Shown: in pieces, positions 1 to 6,433 of the stretch
Numbering within the stretch: the stretch's first letter is position 1
Layout of the letters: each line of letters begins with the position of its first letter
Assembly: GCA_021736565.1 (NCBI GenBank)
Contig: JAIPFO010000121.1
Span: 1 to 9,475, forward strand
From: Phycisphaerae bacterium
Lineage (GTDB): Bacteria; Planctomycetota; Phycisphaerae; Sedimentisphaerales; SM23-30
Reading direction: 5' to 3'
Length of the DNA: 9,475 nucleotides
Program-made: the position numbers and the translations under genes
Notes under the pieces: generated by a model
Databases searched by the model: none
Seen by the model: the letters and a program-made list of their open reading frames with translations, nothing else
Told to the model about the DNA's origin: nothing

Positions 1-2
1 TT

Positions 3-350
3 GGTGTTACTGATAAGAAAGTGGCGGAGCTGGCCGGCCGAATGACCGCCTGCGGGCTTCGTGAGGAGGATATCGAAGAACGGTTCATCCGCGGCAGCGG
101 ACCCGGCGGCCAGAAGATCAACAAAACCGCCTCCTGCGTCTATCTCAAGCACCTCCCAACCGGCCTGTCGGTAAAAATGCAAAAAGTCCGTGTCCAACCC
201 CTCAACCGCTTCTACGCCAGACGGAGAATGTGCGAACTGCTCGAACAGAAAGTTGCAGGAAAAACAAGCCCCCAGGACCTCAAGCAGGAAAAGCTACGCA
301 AGCAGAAGCAACGCCGAAAGCGAAGAACCAAAAAGAAATTAGAGGAATGA
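3..350 (+). CDS. Release-factor-like GGQ protein (RF-1 domain only), 5' partial
   Basis: This is a small protein with the class I release factor catalytic domain but no codon-recognition domains, similar to the ArfB/YaeJ and C12orf65 type proteins that hydrolyse peptidyl-tRNA on stalled ribosomes. The GSGPGGQKINKT loop carries the GGQ motif that enters the peptidyl-transferase centre. It is followed by SCVYLKHLPTGLSVK and by a very basic tail (KQKQRRKRRTKKK) of the kind that sits in the empty mRNA channel. The frame is open to the left edge. GTG at 21 is a possible start, but the preceding residues (GVTDKK) look like the normal family N-terminus, so the true start is probably just outside the window. 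The stop is TGA at 348-350. The family is clear. Rescue as opposed to another hydrolase role is inferred. Confidence 0.85.
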   Translation, partial: GVTDKKVAELAGRMTACGLREEDIEERFIRGSGPGGQKINKTASCVYLKHLPTGLSVKMQKVRVQPLNRFYARRRMCELLEQKVAGKTSPQDLKQEKLRKQKQRRKRRTKKKLEE

Positions 351-396
351 AATATCCCCAGGCGATTGAGATAAATAATTACTGATGAAACCTTGA

Positions 397-425
397 TTGA
401 TGCTTGCGTCAAAAGTTCATATTAA
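397..425 (+). promoter_or_regulatory. Possible sigma-70-type promoter for the DUF1080 gene
   Basis: TTGATG (397-402) and TATTAA (420-425) are separated by exactly 17 bases, and each box matches the consensus at four of six positions. Transcription would start near 432 and leave a leader of about 100 nt before the ATG at 530. The region is AT-rich, so chance matches are common. An inverted repeat, GACGC-TG-GCGTC at 476-487, lies in the leader. Confidence 0.3.
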
Positions 426-529
426 CGCGTAAAAACACCGATTAAACACCAGTATCAACGCTTCAAAATACTTATGACGCTGGCGTCTTAATTACATTTT
501 TTTCTATTTTTTATCATGAAAGGGTAAGA

Positions 530-1201
530 ATGAATAAATTAACAAGCAGAATTTTGATGGTGATGGCAATGGCTATATTGGCTGTGGTATTTTCGGGCTG
601 TAATTCCCCTGATGCCTCAAAGGGCGATGGTGAGATATTTAACGGCCGGGATTTTACCGGCTGGACACTTTTCATACCCGATGAAAATATAGATGTTAAT
701 ACCATCTGGTCGGTTAAAGAGGGGGTTGTTCATTGCACCGGCAAGCCCAATGGCTATATGCGGACCAATAAACAATACAGCAATTATCGCTTGCAACTTC
801 AATGGCGTTGGCCTGCAAAACCTACCAATAGTGGCGTTCTGCTGCATGCCCAGATGTCCGATAAGGTTTGGCCCAAGTGTATCGAAGCTCAGCTACAGGC
901 CGGTAATGCCGGGGATTTCGTGATTATGGGCCATACCGGCGTGACGGTCAAAGGCAAGGATATGCAGAATGATAAGAAATTTTTTGTCGTCGCCAAGAAA
1001 TGGGCCCCTTCCAATGAAAAAGAGCCTGGCCAATGGAATTCCTATGACATCACCTGTAAGGGCGATACGATCGAGGTTCGCGTTAATGGTGTATTGCAAA
1101 ACGTGGGTACCAAAACGTCGATCACTTCAGGCTACATCTGTCTCCAAAGCGAAGGCGGCCCCATCGAATTTCGCAATATCCGTATTAACGATCTCGATTG
1201 A
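530..1201 (+). CDS. DUF1080 (3-keto-disaccharide hydrolase family) lipoprotein
   Basis: This is a secreted lipoprotein of 223 residues. The N-terminus has a basic start, a hydrophobic stretch (residues 8-20) and the lipobox FSGC with the lipidated Cys at 24. The rest is one concanavalin-like beta-sandwich of the DUF1080 family: IFNGRDFTGW (36-45), WSVKEGVVHC (60-69), NSGVLLH (100-106), CIEAQLQAGNAGDF (117-130) and the closing EGGPIEFRNIRI (208-219). Characterised members cleave 3-keto-glycosides, and many planctomycete copies are anchored outside the cytoplasm and thought to act on glycans. The true substrate cannot be read here. AAAGGG about 7 bases before ATG 530 serves as ribosome binding site. 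It has its own terminator, so it is probably monocistronic. The family call is confident and the activity is inferred. Confidence 0.9.
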   Translation: MNKLTSRILMVMAMAILAVVFSGCNSPDASKGDGEIFNGRDFTGWTLFIPDENIDVNTIWSVKEGVVHCTGKPNGYMRTNKQYSNYRLQLQWRWPAKPTNSGVLLHAQMSDKVWPKCIEAQLQAGNAGDFVIMGHTGVTVKGKDMQNDKKFFVVAKKWAPSNEKEPGQWNSYDITCKGDTIEVRVNGVLQNVGTKTSITSGYICLQSEGGPIEFRNIRINDLD

Positions 1202-1229
1202 CCAACTATTAGTCACGATATTTATACCT

Positions 1230-1260
1230 ATCCCGGAGTTATGCTTCGGGATTTTTTTTA
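1230..1260 (+). terminator. Rho-independent terminator after the DUF1080 gene
   Basis: ATCCCGGA (1230-1237) pairs with TTCGGGAT (1245-1252) over eight base pairs, one a G-U, with a 7-nt loop. An eight-T run (1252-1259) overlaps the last stem base. It separates the lipoprotein gene from the sigma factor gene. Confidence 0.85.
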
Positions 1261-1342
1261 TTCAAATTTCTTTAAATCAATTCTACCCCTTGAGGTGTTA
1301 TATAATTGACAATCGATTGTTGATAAAGGATAAACGCTATTA

Positions 1343-1885
1343 ATGCTTGAAGATAAACGACTTATATGGCAGCTTCAGAGCGGCAGCAGCCGGGCTCTAT
1401 GCCGGATTTATGAAAAATACAAGGATGATCTGTTGCGACTGGCGGCAGCATTGCTCAATGATGTCAGTGGTGCCGAGGATGTCGTCCATGATGTGTTCAG
1501 TGTATTTATTAAATCCGCCAGCGAGTTTCAGTTGCGTGGTTCGCTTAAAGGGTACCTGGTAACCTGTGTTGCTAACCGGGCCCGCAACTTCAACCGGGAT
1601 GATTATCGTCATTGGGCGGTTGACCTGGACGAGGCGGAACAGGTTGTATCTTCGGCTGAGCCGCCGGATCGCTGGCTTATCTGCAGCGAGGAGTTCAGTA
1701 ACGTTACCAATGCCCTGGCCCAGCTTCCCCCTGACCAGCGTGAGGTGATTGTTATGCACCTCTATGGTGGGTTGGTTTTTCGCAAAATAGCAGACCTGCA
1801 GGAAGTAACCACTAAGACCGTCCAGAGCCGCTATCGGTATGGACTGGATAAATTGCGATCACTTCTGGGGGGCCAGAAATTATGA
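1343..1885 (+). CDS. RNA polymerase sigma factor, ECF (sigma-70) family
   Basis: This is an alternative sigma factor of 180 residues, the usual ECF length. Region 2 covers about residues 17-83, with the core-binding helix LAAALLNDVSGAEDVVHDVF (33-52) and the KGYLVTCVANRARNF segment. Region 4 covers about 122-176: LAQLPPDQREVIVMHLYGG, then the helix-turn-helix FRKIADLQEVTTKTVQSRYR and LDKLRSLL. The linker is short and there is no extra C-terminal domain. ATG 1343 follows AAAGGA (1325-1330) at a rather wide 12 bases. The stop overlaps the start of the next gene (ATGA at 1882-1885), so the two are translationally coupled, as is typical of a sigma and its membrane regulator. The regulon is unknown. 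The neighbouring DUF1080 lipoprotein is a candidate target only by position. Confidence 0.93.
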   Translation: MLEDKRLIWQLQSGSSRALCRIYEKYKDDLLRLAAALLNDVSGAEDVVHDVFSVFIKSASEFQLRGSLKGYLVTCVANRARNFNRDDYRHWAVDLDEAEQVVSSAEPPDRWLICSEEFSNVTNALAQLPPDQREVIVMHLYGGLVFRKIADLQEVTTKTVQSRYRYGLDKLRSLLGGQKL

Positions 1886-3291
1886 GATCAAAAAATAAAT
1901 TTGAGAGTAAATTAAAACAATTACACATTGAGACCAGCGGGCAGGGCGACCGGGAGATTCTTACCGATCTGCTCAAGACCCTGAAATCAACACAAAAAAT
2001 ATCAGCTTCTCGAAGTGGTGCTGGTATAAGGAGATTTCTCATGCAAAGCAAACTATCAAAATATGCTGCCGCCGCGATCATTGTCATCGCGGTAGGCCTG
2101 GGCATAAATATGTTCAGCGGCCAGGATACCTCGTCCATGGCCTTTGCCGAAATGTTAGAAAAAATCAGAACCTCCAGCTATACCTTTGACCTGACCCTGC
2201 ATACTGACGATAACGCCTCAACTACAAACAAAACTTCGGTGTATCAGCCCGGGCGTGTCCGGTTCGATGCTAAAGTCGGCGTTGGTTTCGTTTCGTCGAT
2301 AACCGATACCCGTCAGGGTAAAACTCTCATCCTGTTCAACCAGCATAAAACCGCTACGATCATTGAAAATGCCGATTTGCCCGGTAGTGATGCCGCTGGT
2401 GGCATTTTTTCCTTGTGTATGAAGCCGATTGAGAATTTATGGAACTTGCGAGATGGCAGCCAAAAGAACCTGGGTGCCAAAGAGATTGACGGGGTGGCCG
2501 TTGAAGGATTCAAGGTGGTCTCAGATGATAAATATTTCAATTACAATATCGTTGTCTGGGCCCAAATTAAAACGTTAAGTCCTGTTCAGGTAACGATTAA
2601 GGCAACGCCGCATGATTTAGATGAAAAGCCCATGAAGTGGACCATGGAGAATTTTGACCTGGACGCTCAGCTCGATGAATCACAATTCAGCATGAAACCA
2701 CCGAAGGGATATACCCTCTCTGATCAGGTGGGCCTGGACGAGGTTGAGCAGAAACCCGTTCAATCCAAAGGTGCGGATCAAATCAGAGAAGTGTTAAACT
2801 TATGGTCACAGGGTAATGAACTCCAGGCAGTAGATCTATTGAAAAAAATCAATTGGAAAGCTCCCATGAAGTTCACCGGCCAACCTTACTTTTTCAGCAT
2901 GTCAGAGAAGCAATGGGTCGCATTAAAACAGAAGGATAGAGAAAAAGTGCATAAAGAAGTTATGGCTACGCAGACGGCCTTAAGAAGAATCGCTAAAAAG
3001 GCGGTTTCCTTAGGGCAGGCAGCCATGGCCGGTAAGGATTATGACAAGGCAGAAAAATACCTCAACAGTGCCCTTGAACTGGGTAAATTGATCAATCGCG
3101 ACCCGGATGCCGTCATGCTGATTGTCCACCTTGTAGGGATTGGTGTCGAGAAATATTCCTTGAAAGAGCTGACAACGCTTTATTCAACTACAAACCAACA
3201 GCAGAAACTCCAGACAGCTCAAGACGAGTTTGAGCGAATGGAAGCATTTCAGGCAGATTACAAGAAAAAGATCGGCATCAGGCCCAGGTGA
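1882..3291 (+). CDS. Single-pass membrane protein, probable anti-sigma factor with LolA-like extracytoplasmic domain
   Basis: This 469-residue protein is coupled to the sigma gene by a 4-bp overlap. Residues 1-60 are a charged cytoplasmic segment that could hold the sigma factor. I see no clear zinc-finger (HxxxCxxC) motif there. One membrane helix follows (61-78, YAAAAIIVIAVGLGINMF). After it, residues 86-281 look like the LolA/MucB-like fold common in planctomycete anti-sigma proteins: the opening MAFAEMLEKIRTSSYTFDL and the closing DESQFSMKPPKGYTL are typical. Residues 295-469 are mostly helical and include a TPR-like pair, AMAGKDYDKAEKYLNSALEL (381-400). This tail is not part of the usual core and might bind a partner or sense the envelope. 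Anti-sigma function is inferred from position and architecture. The protein could instead be an envelope effector of the sigma system. Confidence 0.7.
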   Translation: MRSKNKFESKLKQLHIETSGQGDREILTDLLKTLKSTQKISASRSGAGIRRFLMQSKLSKYAAAAIIVIAVGLGINMFSGQDTSSMAFAEMLEKIRTSSYTFDLTLHTDDNASTTNKTSVYQPGRVRFDAKVGVGFVSSITDTRQGKTLILFNQHKTATIIENADLPGSDAAGGIFSLCMKPIENLWNLRDGSQKNLGAKEIDGVAVEGFKVVSDDKYFNYNIVVWAQIKTLSPVQVTIKATPHDLDEKPMKWTMENFDLDAQLDESQFSMKPPKGYTLSDQVGLDEVEQKPVQSKGADQIREVLNLWSQGNELQAVDLLKKINWKAPMKFTGQPYFFSMSEKQWVALKQKDREKVHKEVMATQTALRRIAKKAVSLGQAAMAGKDYDKAEKYLNSALELGKLINRDPDAVMLIVHLVGIGVEKYSLKELTTLYSTTNQQQKLQTAQDEFERMEAFQADYKKKIGIRPR

Positions 3292-3308
3292 GTATCATAA
3301 TTTTCTAA

Positions 3309-3356
3309 AAGCGTTCATGTAAACTGATATTTTGCGTGAACGCTTACTCTTTTTAT
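3309..3356 (+). terminator. Strong rho-independent terminator of the sigma/anti-sigma unit
   Basis: AAGCGTTCA (3309-3317) pairs perfectly with TGAACGCTT (3337-3345). The helix continues inwards through TGTAAA/TTTGCG with two G-U pairs, giving about 15 base pairs and a 7-nt loop (3324-3330). A T-rich tail, ACTCTTTTTAT, follows. Confidence 0.85.
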
Positions 3357-3723
3357 ACTCCTGCGAGCACATTTTCCTGACTACGTACAACGTAAAATCA
3401 TAAATTATAAAGAGTTATATCTCCATCAAGCTCAAGCCTAGTCGGTATACTTTCCAGAAAATTCGCTAGAAAATTATTTTCATTAATAATTTAAGCAAAA
3501 AGTCGGGCACTATACGTTATAAATATGATGATTGATCGTTAACTTTCGTACTTTTTTATACGTTAATTCACTGCTCAGCAGGGCTTAAGCTTGCAAACTG
3601 AATAAACGGCTACAACGGGATAAAACTCGATGTGACGATAAATATTTCAAAATGCATTCTAACAGCCCTGCATCAGCAACAAATAAACTATTCAAAGATA
3701 AAAAGTACGAAAGCATACTAATC
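3357..3723 (+). other. AT-rich intergenic stretch without a recognisable gene
   Basis: I see no coding pattern in either strand here; short open frames have no family features. There are small palindromes near the right end, CTGCT-C-AGCAG at 3571-3581 and GCTTAAGC at 3583-3590, about 140 bases before the possible small ORF. They could be regulatory, but nothing fixes their role. Confidence 0.5.
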
Positions 3724-3906
3724 ATGATCAGTGTAAATTTGATGGTGCATCGGCCGGGTGAGTTTATTGTAGAAAATGGGGATCGGGAATATGTGTTTAC
3801 GGTAAGCGAAGGCAAGGTTATGCTGACCGTAGGGGATAAAACCCAAACTGGCGAACGACTTGAATTTGACCTTGAAAAATTCGAGGTGAAATCTGCTGGC
3901 CAATAA
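3724..3906 (+). CDS. Possible small hypothetical protein (60 codons)
   Basis: From ATG 3724 the frame gives 60 residues with a believable composition: alternating strand-like segments (GEFIVENGDREYVF, GKVMLTVGDK, ERLEFDLEKFEVK) rich in Glu, Val and Lys, and codons resembling the neighbouring genes. The open frame extends upstream to ATG 3652 (84 residues), but the extra part is Asn/Ser/Lys-rich and looks non-coding. Neither start has a clear Shine-Dalgarno sequence. I do not recognise the protein. It may be a real small beta-rich protein, the remnant of a longer gene, or chance. Confidence 0.35.
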   Translation: MISVNLMVHRPGEFIVENGDREYVFTVSEGKVMLTVGDKTQTGERLEFDLEKFEVKSAGQ

Positions 3907-4422
3907 TGGGGTTGGCGGTTGAATGTTGAGTTGTGAATGTTTTTTTGGGGGGGGCATTAGAAATCTGGAGATCGGTAGGTAGGCCCAGATTAGGTTTTGG
4001 GCTTTGTGGTGCTCCAGTGTTGGGCTGCCCGGAAATGGAATGGGGGTTGAACGCCTGGTATACTTGACGCCGGTCCCACAGGGGAACTGGCGTGTTGATT
4101 TGGTCTTTAAAATTCGGAAAATGGGCTCCAAATATACTGATAACGTTGGGGTCACCTTTGGAGGATCGACTTTTGGCGTGGTCGTCAACTTTAATTTTAT
4201 TGGCCGTTGTCAGGGATTTTAACGTACTTTTTTTATGAGGCACTAAAATGGAGAGCAGGGGGGTGTTGGCGAGGCGGCAATGTGTTTATAAGTGATTTAT
4301 TAGCAATGACTTATATAATTTATATTGATGGATTTAATAGTCGGTGGCCTCAATCGATTGGAGGCAAACAGCGGCACATCTGGGCGGCGATAATAAAATA
4401 TTTATTTTTTTCTGAATTTTTT
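3907..4422 (+). other. G/T-rich, inverted-repeat-rich intergenic tract; possible structured RNA
   Basis: No convincing gene is seen in these 516 bases. The left two thirds is strikingly G/T-rich on the + strand. It holds a T7-G8 homopolymer junction (3940-3954), a nested hairpin (CTGGAG 3965-3970 with CTCCAG 4012-4017, enclosing AGGCCCA 3981-3987 with TGGGCTT 3998-4004) and a strong bulged hairpin (4067-4093). An interrupted palindrome, GCCTC-AATCGATTG-GAGGC, lies at 4347-4365. Open frames at 4004-4222 and 4207-4500 have odd composition, no ribosome binding site and no family features. A non-coding RNA or decayed sequence are both possible. Confidence 0.35.
4067..4093 (+). repeat. Inverted repeat forming an 11-bp bulged hairpin
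   Basis: ACGCCGGT (4067-4074) pairs with ACTGGCGT (4086-4093) with one G-U. After a single bulged A, CCC (4075-4077) pairs with GGG (4082-4084), closing a 4-nt loop. No T run follows, so this is not a classical terminator. A second near copy of the left arm, ACGCCTGGT at 4051-4059, could compete for the same right arm. Confidence 0.6.
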
Positions 4423-4450
4423 TTTGCATTTTTCGAAAAATGTTTATACA
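4423..4450 (+). promoter_or_regulatory. Candidate promoter of the tRNA-Thr/tuf unit with palindromic spacer
   Basis: TTTGCA (4423-4428) and TATACA (4445-4450) lie 16 bases apart as -35 and -10 boxes. A long A/T-rich block upstream (4391-4425) resembles an UP element, as expected for a strongly expressed tRNA/EF-Tu unit. The perfect 16-bp palindrome CATTTTTCGAAAAATG (4427-4442) fills most of the spacer, which is a usual operator position. Transcription would start near 4457, giving a leader of about 110 nt before the tRNA. The assignment comes from position and box similarity only. Confidence 0.4.
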
Positions 4451-4537
4451 GTATTGCATTCCATGGTGGCAGGGCAGTCAGTGTCTATATGCCTCATTGA
4501 AAAGCGGGCTTTATGCCCAAGACATAATAAGCTGTTA

Positions 4538-4557
4538 ACTGCCTTTTGCCAGGCAGT
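4538..4557 (+). other. Leader hairpin just upstream of tRNA-Thr
   Basis: ACTGCC (4538-4543) pairs perfectly with GGCAGT (4552-4557) around an 8-nt loop, ending 8 bases before the tRNA. A smaller hairpin, GGGC-TTTAT-GCCC, lies at 4506-4518. Such stems in tRNA leaders often guide 5' processing. No T run follows, so neither is a terminator. Confidence 0.45.
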
Positions 4558-4565
4558 GCAAAATT

Positions 4566-4638
<73 letters not shown>

Positions 4639-4651
4639 TTGTGATTGTAAA

Positions 4652-4678
4652 AATAACTGACTTGTGTAATCAGTTATT
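4652..4678 (+). other. Hairpin between tRNA-Thr and tuf
   Basis: AATAACTGA (4652-4660) pairs perfectly with TCAGTTATT (4670-4678) around a 9-nt loop. It lies 13 bases after the tRNA and is AT-rich with no T run, so a processing or mRNA-protecting element for the tuf transcript is more likely than a terminator. Confidence 0.5.
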
Positions 4679-4729
4679 AGAAAATAAACGATAATTTAAA
4701 TCTCCCTTACTAGAATGGAGGACTTCCAC

Positions 4730-5935
4730 ATGGCCAAGGAGGTATTTGACAGAACCAAACCTCACGTTAATGTTGGAACTATTGGACATATTGATCATGG
4801 TAAAACGACGCTGACCGCGGCGATTTGCATGGTACAGGCGGCCAAAGGTTTTTGCAAAGAAGTATCATATGACGAAGTAGCCAAGGCTTCAGAGAGCCAG
4901 GGTCGTCGTGATGCAACAAAAATTCTAACCATTGCGACCAGTCATCAGGAATATGAGTCAGCGAATCGTCATTATGCTCATATTGACTGTCCAGGTCATG
5001 CCGATTATATCAAGAATATGATTACCGGTGCGGCCCAGATGGATGGGGCGATTCTGGTGGTCTCAGCCGCGGACGGCCCAATGCCTCAGACGCGTGAGCA
5101 TGTGTTGCTTGCCCGCCAGGTTAACGTGCCGAAGCTGGTTGTGTTCCTGAACAAAGTCGACCTGGTTGATGACCCGGAACTGTTGGAACTCGTAGAGATG
5201 GAAGTTCGTGAACTTCTGGACAAATACGATTTCGATGGCGACGAGGCGCCGGTTATTTACGGTTCGGCCAATTTGGCAATGAACGATCCTACTGACCCTG
5301 AAAAGACCAAGTGTATTGGTGAGCTGATGGATGCTCTGGATTCTTATATCCCAGAACCACCTCGTGAAACCGATAAGCCTTTCCTGATGCCTGTTGAGGA
5401 TGTGTTCTCAATTAAGGGCCGGGGTACCGTGGGTACTGGCCGTATTGAGCGTGGCGAAATCAGAGTTGGCGAAGAAATCGAAATCGTTGGCCTGGGTGAT
5501 ACGCGTAAGACCATCTGTACTGGCGTTGAGATGTTTAACAAAACGCTTGACTATGGTATGGCCGGTGACAATGTTGGCCTTCTATTACGTGGTGTTGAAA
5601 AAACCGATCTGGAACGCGGACAGGTATTGGCCAAAAAAGTATCAATTACCCCGCATACCAAGTTTGAAGGCGAAATTTATGTGCTGACCAAAGAAGAGGG
5701 TGGCCGTCATACGCCGTTCTTTACTGGGTATCGCCCGCAGTACTACTTCCGTACAACCGATATCACCGGTGGCCTGAAACTTCTCGGCGGTGCCGAGATG
5801 TGCATGCCGGGTGATAATGTGACGGTAGAAATCGAAATTATCGCCCCGGTCGCTATGGAAGAAGGCTTACGTTTCGCGGTTCGTGAAGGTGGCCGAACGG
5901 TGGGTGCTGGTGTTGTCACCAAGGTTATTGAATAA
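4730..5935 (+). CDS. tuf: Elongation factor Tu
   Basis: EF-Tu is the GTPase that carries aminoacyl-tRNA to the ribosomal A site. I chose ATG 4730 (401 residues) because GGAGGA at 4718-4723 is correctly spaced and MAKEVFDRTKPHVN is the family N-terminus. An in-frame ATG at 4715 overlaps the Shine-Dalgarno region and is rejected. The G domain shows GHIDHGKT (19-26), DCPGH (86-90, with catalytic His90), NKVD (141-144) and GSAN (178-181, where GSAL is usual). Domains 2 and 3 are complete: GRGTVGTGRIERG, GVEMF, GGRHTPFFTGYRPQ, VREGGRTVGAGVV. Switch I is unusual. Canonical RGITINTSH reads KILTIATSH (64-72), keeping the magnesium-binding Thr (67), and the segment before DCPGH is about five residues longer than in E. 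coli. A strong terminator follows. Confidence 0.98.
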   Translation: MAKEVFDRTKPHVNVGTIGHIDHGKTTLTAAICMVQAAKGFCKEVSYDEVAKASESQGRRDATKILTIATSHQEYESANRHYAHIDCPGHADYIKNMITGAAQMDGAILVVSAADGPMPQTREHVLLARQVNVPKLVVFLNKVDLVDDPELLELVEMEVRELLDKYDFDGDEAPVIYGSANLAMNDPTDPEKTKCIGELMDALDSYIPEPPRETDKPFLMPVEDVFSIKGRGTVGTGRIERGEIRVGEEIEIVGLGDTRKTICTGVEMFNKTLDYGMAGDNVGLLLRGVEKTDLERGQVLAKKVSITPHTKFEGEIYVLTKEEGGRHTPFFTGYRPQYYFRTTDITGGLKLLGGAEMCMPGDNVTVEIEIIAPVAMEEGLRFAVREGGRTVGAGVVTKVIE

Positions 5936-5999
5936 TATCCAGGGCACCCCGCTTGGTGCGAGTGTTGTCTCGTATCATTAAAATGTAAATTAAGAGTAA

Positions 6000-6036
6000 A
6001 CTGATCGGGTATGAAAGTGCCCGATCAGTCTCTTTT
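6000..6036 (+). terminator. Rho-independent terminator after tuf
   Basis: ACTGATCGGG (6000-6009) pairs perfectly with CCCGATCAGT (6020-6029) over 10 bp around a 10-nt loop, followed by CTCTTTT. It lies 65 bases past the tuf stop and should end most tRNA-Thr/tuf transcripts, so rpmG and the genes after it need another promoter or read-through. Confidence 0.85.
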
Positions 6037-6062
6037 AAGTTCTATAAAGAATTTATCAAAAT

Positions 6063-6192
6063 AGACACCGATCTCACTGTGAGTGTGCGTGGATTTTCTG
6101 GATCGAAAATCCAACGGATACGACCTGAGTAAAACGGGATGATGGGTGTCGGCTGATAAAGTCTCACCCGAAGAAAATACGCCCCCCAGGGG
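6063..6192 (+). other. Hairpin-rich leader upstream of rpmG
   Basis: Between the tuf terminator and rpmG there is a set of compatible helices. GACACC (6063-6068) can pair with GGTGTC (6145-6150). Inside it lie CTCA-CTG-TGAG (6073-6083) and the perfect TGGATTTTC/GAAAATCCA hairpin (6090-6098, 6105-6113). CCCC-CCA-GGGG (6182-6192) follows shortly before the start. Together this suggests a folded leader, perhaps regulatory. I do not recognise a known riboswitch or ribosomal-protein binding motif, and I could not place a promoter. Confidence 0.35.
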
Positions 6193-6212
6193 TTTGATTT
6201 GGAATTTCAGAT

Positions 6213-6380
6213 ATGGCGAAAAAGACAAAGCGAGAATACTTCTGGATGGAATGCACCGATTGTGGTGACCGAAATTATCGAACCGAGGTCAGTACGATGG
6301 GTGGAATTCCCAAGATGGAACTGAATAAATATTGCAAACGGGAACGAAAACGCACCGTGCATAAATTACGTAAAAAATAG
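6213..6380 (+). CDS. rpmG: 50S ribosomal protein L33, with three of four zinc-site cysteines
   Basis: This is a 55-residue protein of the large ribosomal subunit, near the E site, at the normal family length. It shows MAKKTKREY, then CTDCGDRNYRTE (Cys14 and Cys17), MELNKYCKRERKRTVHK (Cys41) and a basic end. Zinc-binding (C+) L33 has two CxxC pairs and C- forms lack them. Here the first pair is intact and the second reads CKRE, with Glu44 where the fourth Cys would be, so the site is half-lost or uses Glu. The start at ATG 6213 has only a weak TTGGAA ribosome binding site 8 bases upstream. Its place between tuf and secE, followed by tRNA-Trp, is the conserved order in many bacteria. Confidence 0.93.
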   Translation: MAKKTKREYFWMECTDCGDRNYRTEVSTMGGIPKMELNKYCKRERKRTVHKLRKK

Positions 6381-6433
6381 GCGATATTTTCAAATGCATC
6401 GGCACCAGTCCAATGGCGCGGTGTTTTTGATGA

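Noticed and set aside
476..510. GACGC-TG-GCGTC and downstream T runs as a terminator for the release-factor-like gene
   Set aside because: The loop is too small and the T runs begin about 10 bases after the stem, so it does not have terminator geometry.
1306..1334. TTGACA at 1306-1311 as a -35 box for the sigma gene
   Set aside because: The matching -10 position holds GATAAA, a weak match, and would place the transcript start almost at the start codon. TATAAT at 1301-1306 overlaps it but has no -35.
4004..4222. 72-codon open frame on + in the G/T-rich tract
   Set aside because: It has odd Gly/Val/Trp composition, no Shine-Dalgarno site, an in-frame stop just upstream and no family resemblance. 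It overlaps the strong hairpins, so I treat it as a chance frame.
3718..4243. Two overlapping open frames on the - strand (156 and 141 codons)
   Set aside because: They are Pro/Lys/His-rich products of the complementary C/A-rich strand, with no start signals or domain features. They overlap each other in different frames.
4314..4319. Perfect TATAAT as a promoter for the tRNA-Thr/tuf unit
   Set aside because: No acceptable -35 lies 16-18 bases upstream, and TATAAT is common by chance in this AT-rich stretch.
4207..4500. 97-codon open frame on + running into the promoter zone
   Set aside because: It crosses the A/T-rich promoter region and the palindrome, has Phe-runs from poly-T, and lacks a ribosome binding site.
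4715..4729. Upstream in-frame ATG as the tuf start
   Set aside because: It precedes and overlaps the Shine-Dalgarno GGAGGA and adds MEDFH, absent from the family. ATG 4730 fits both criteria.
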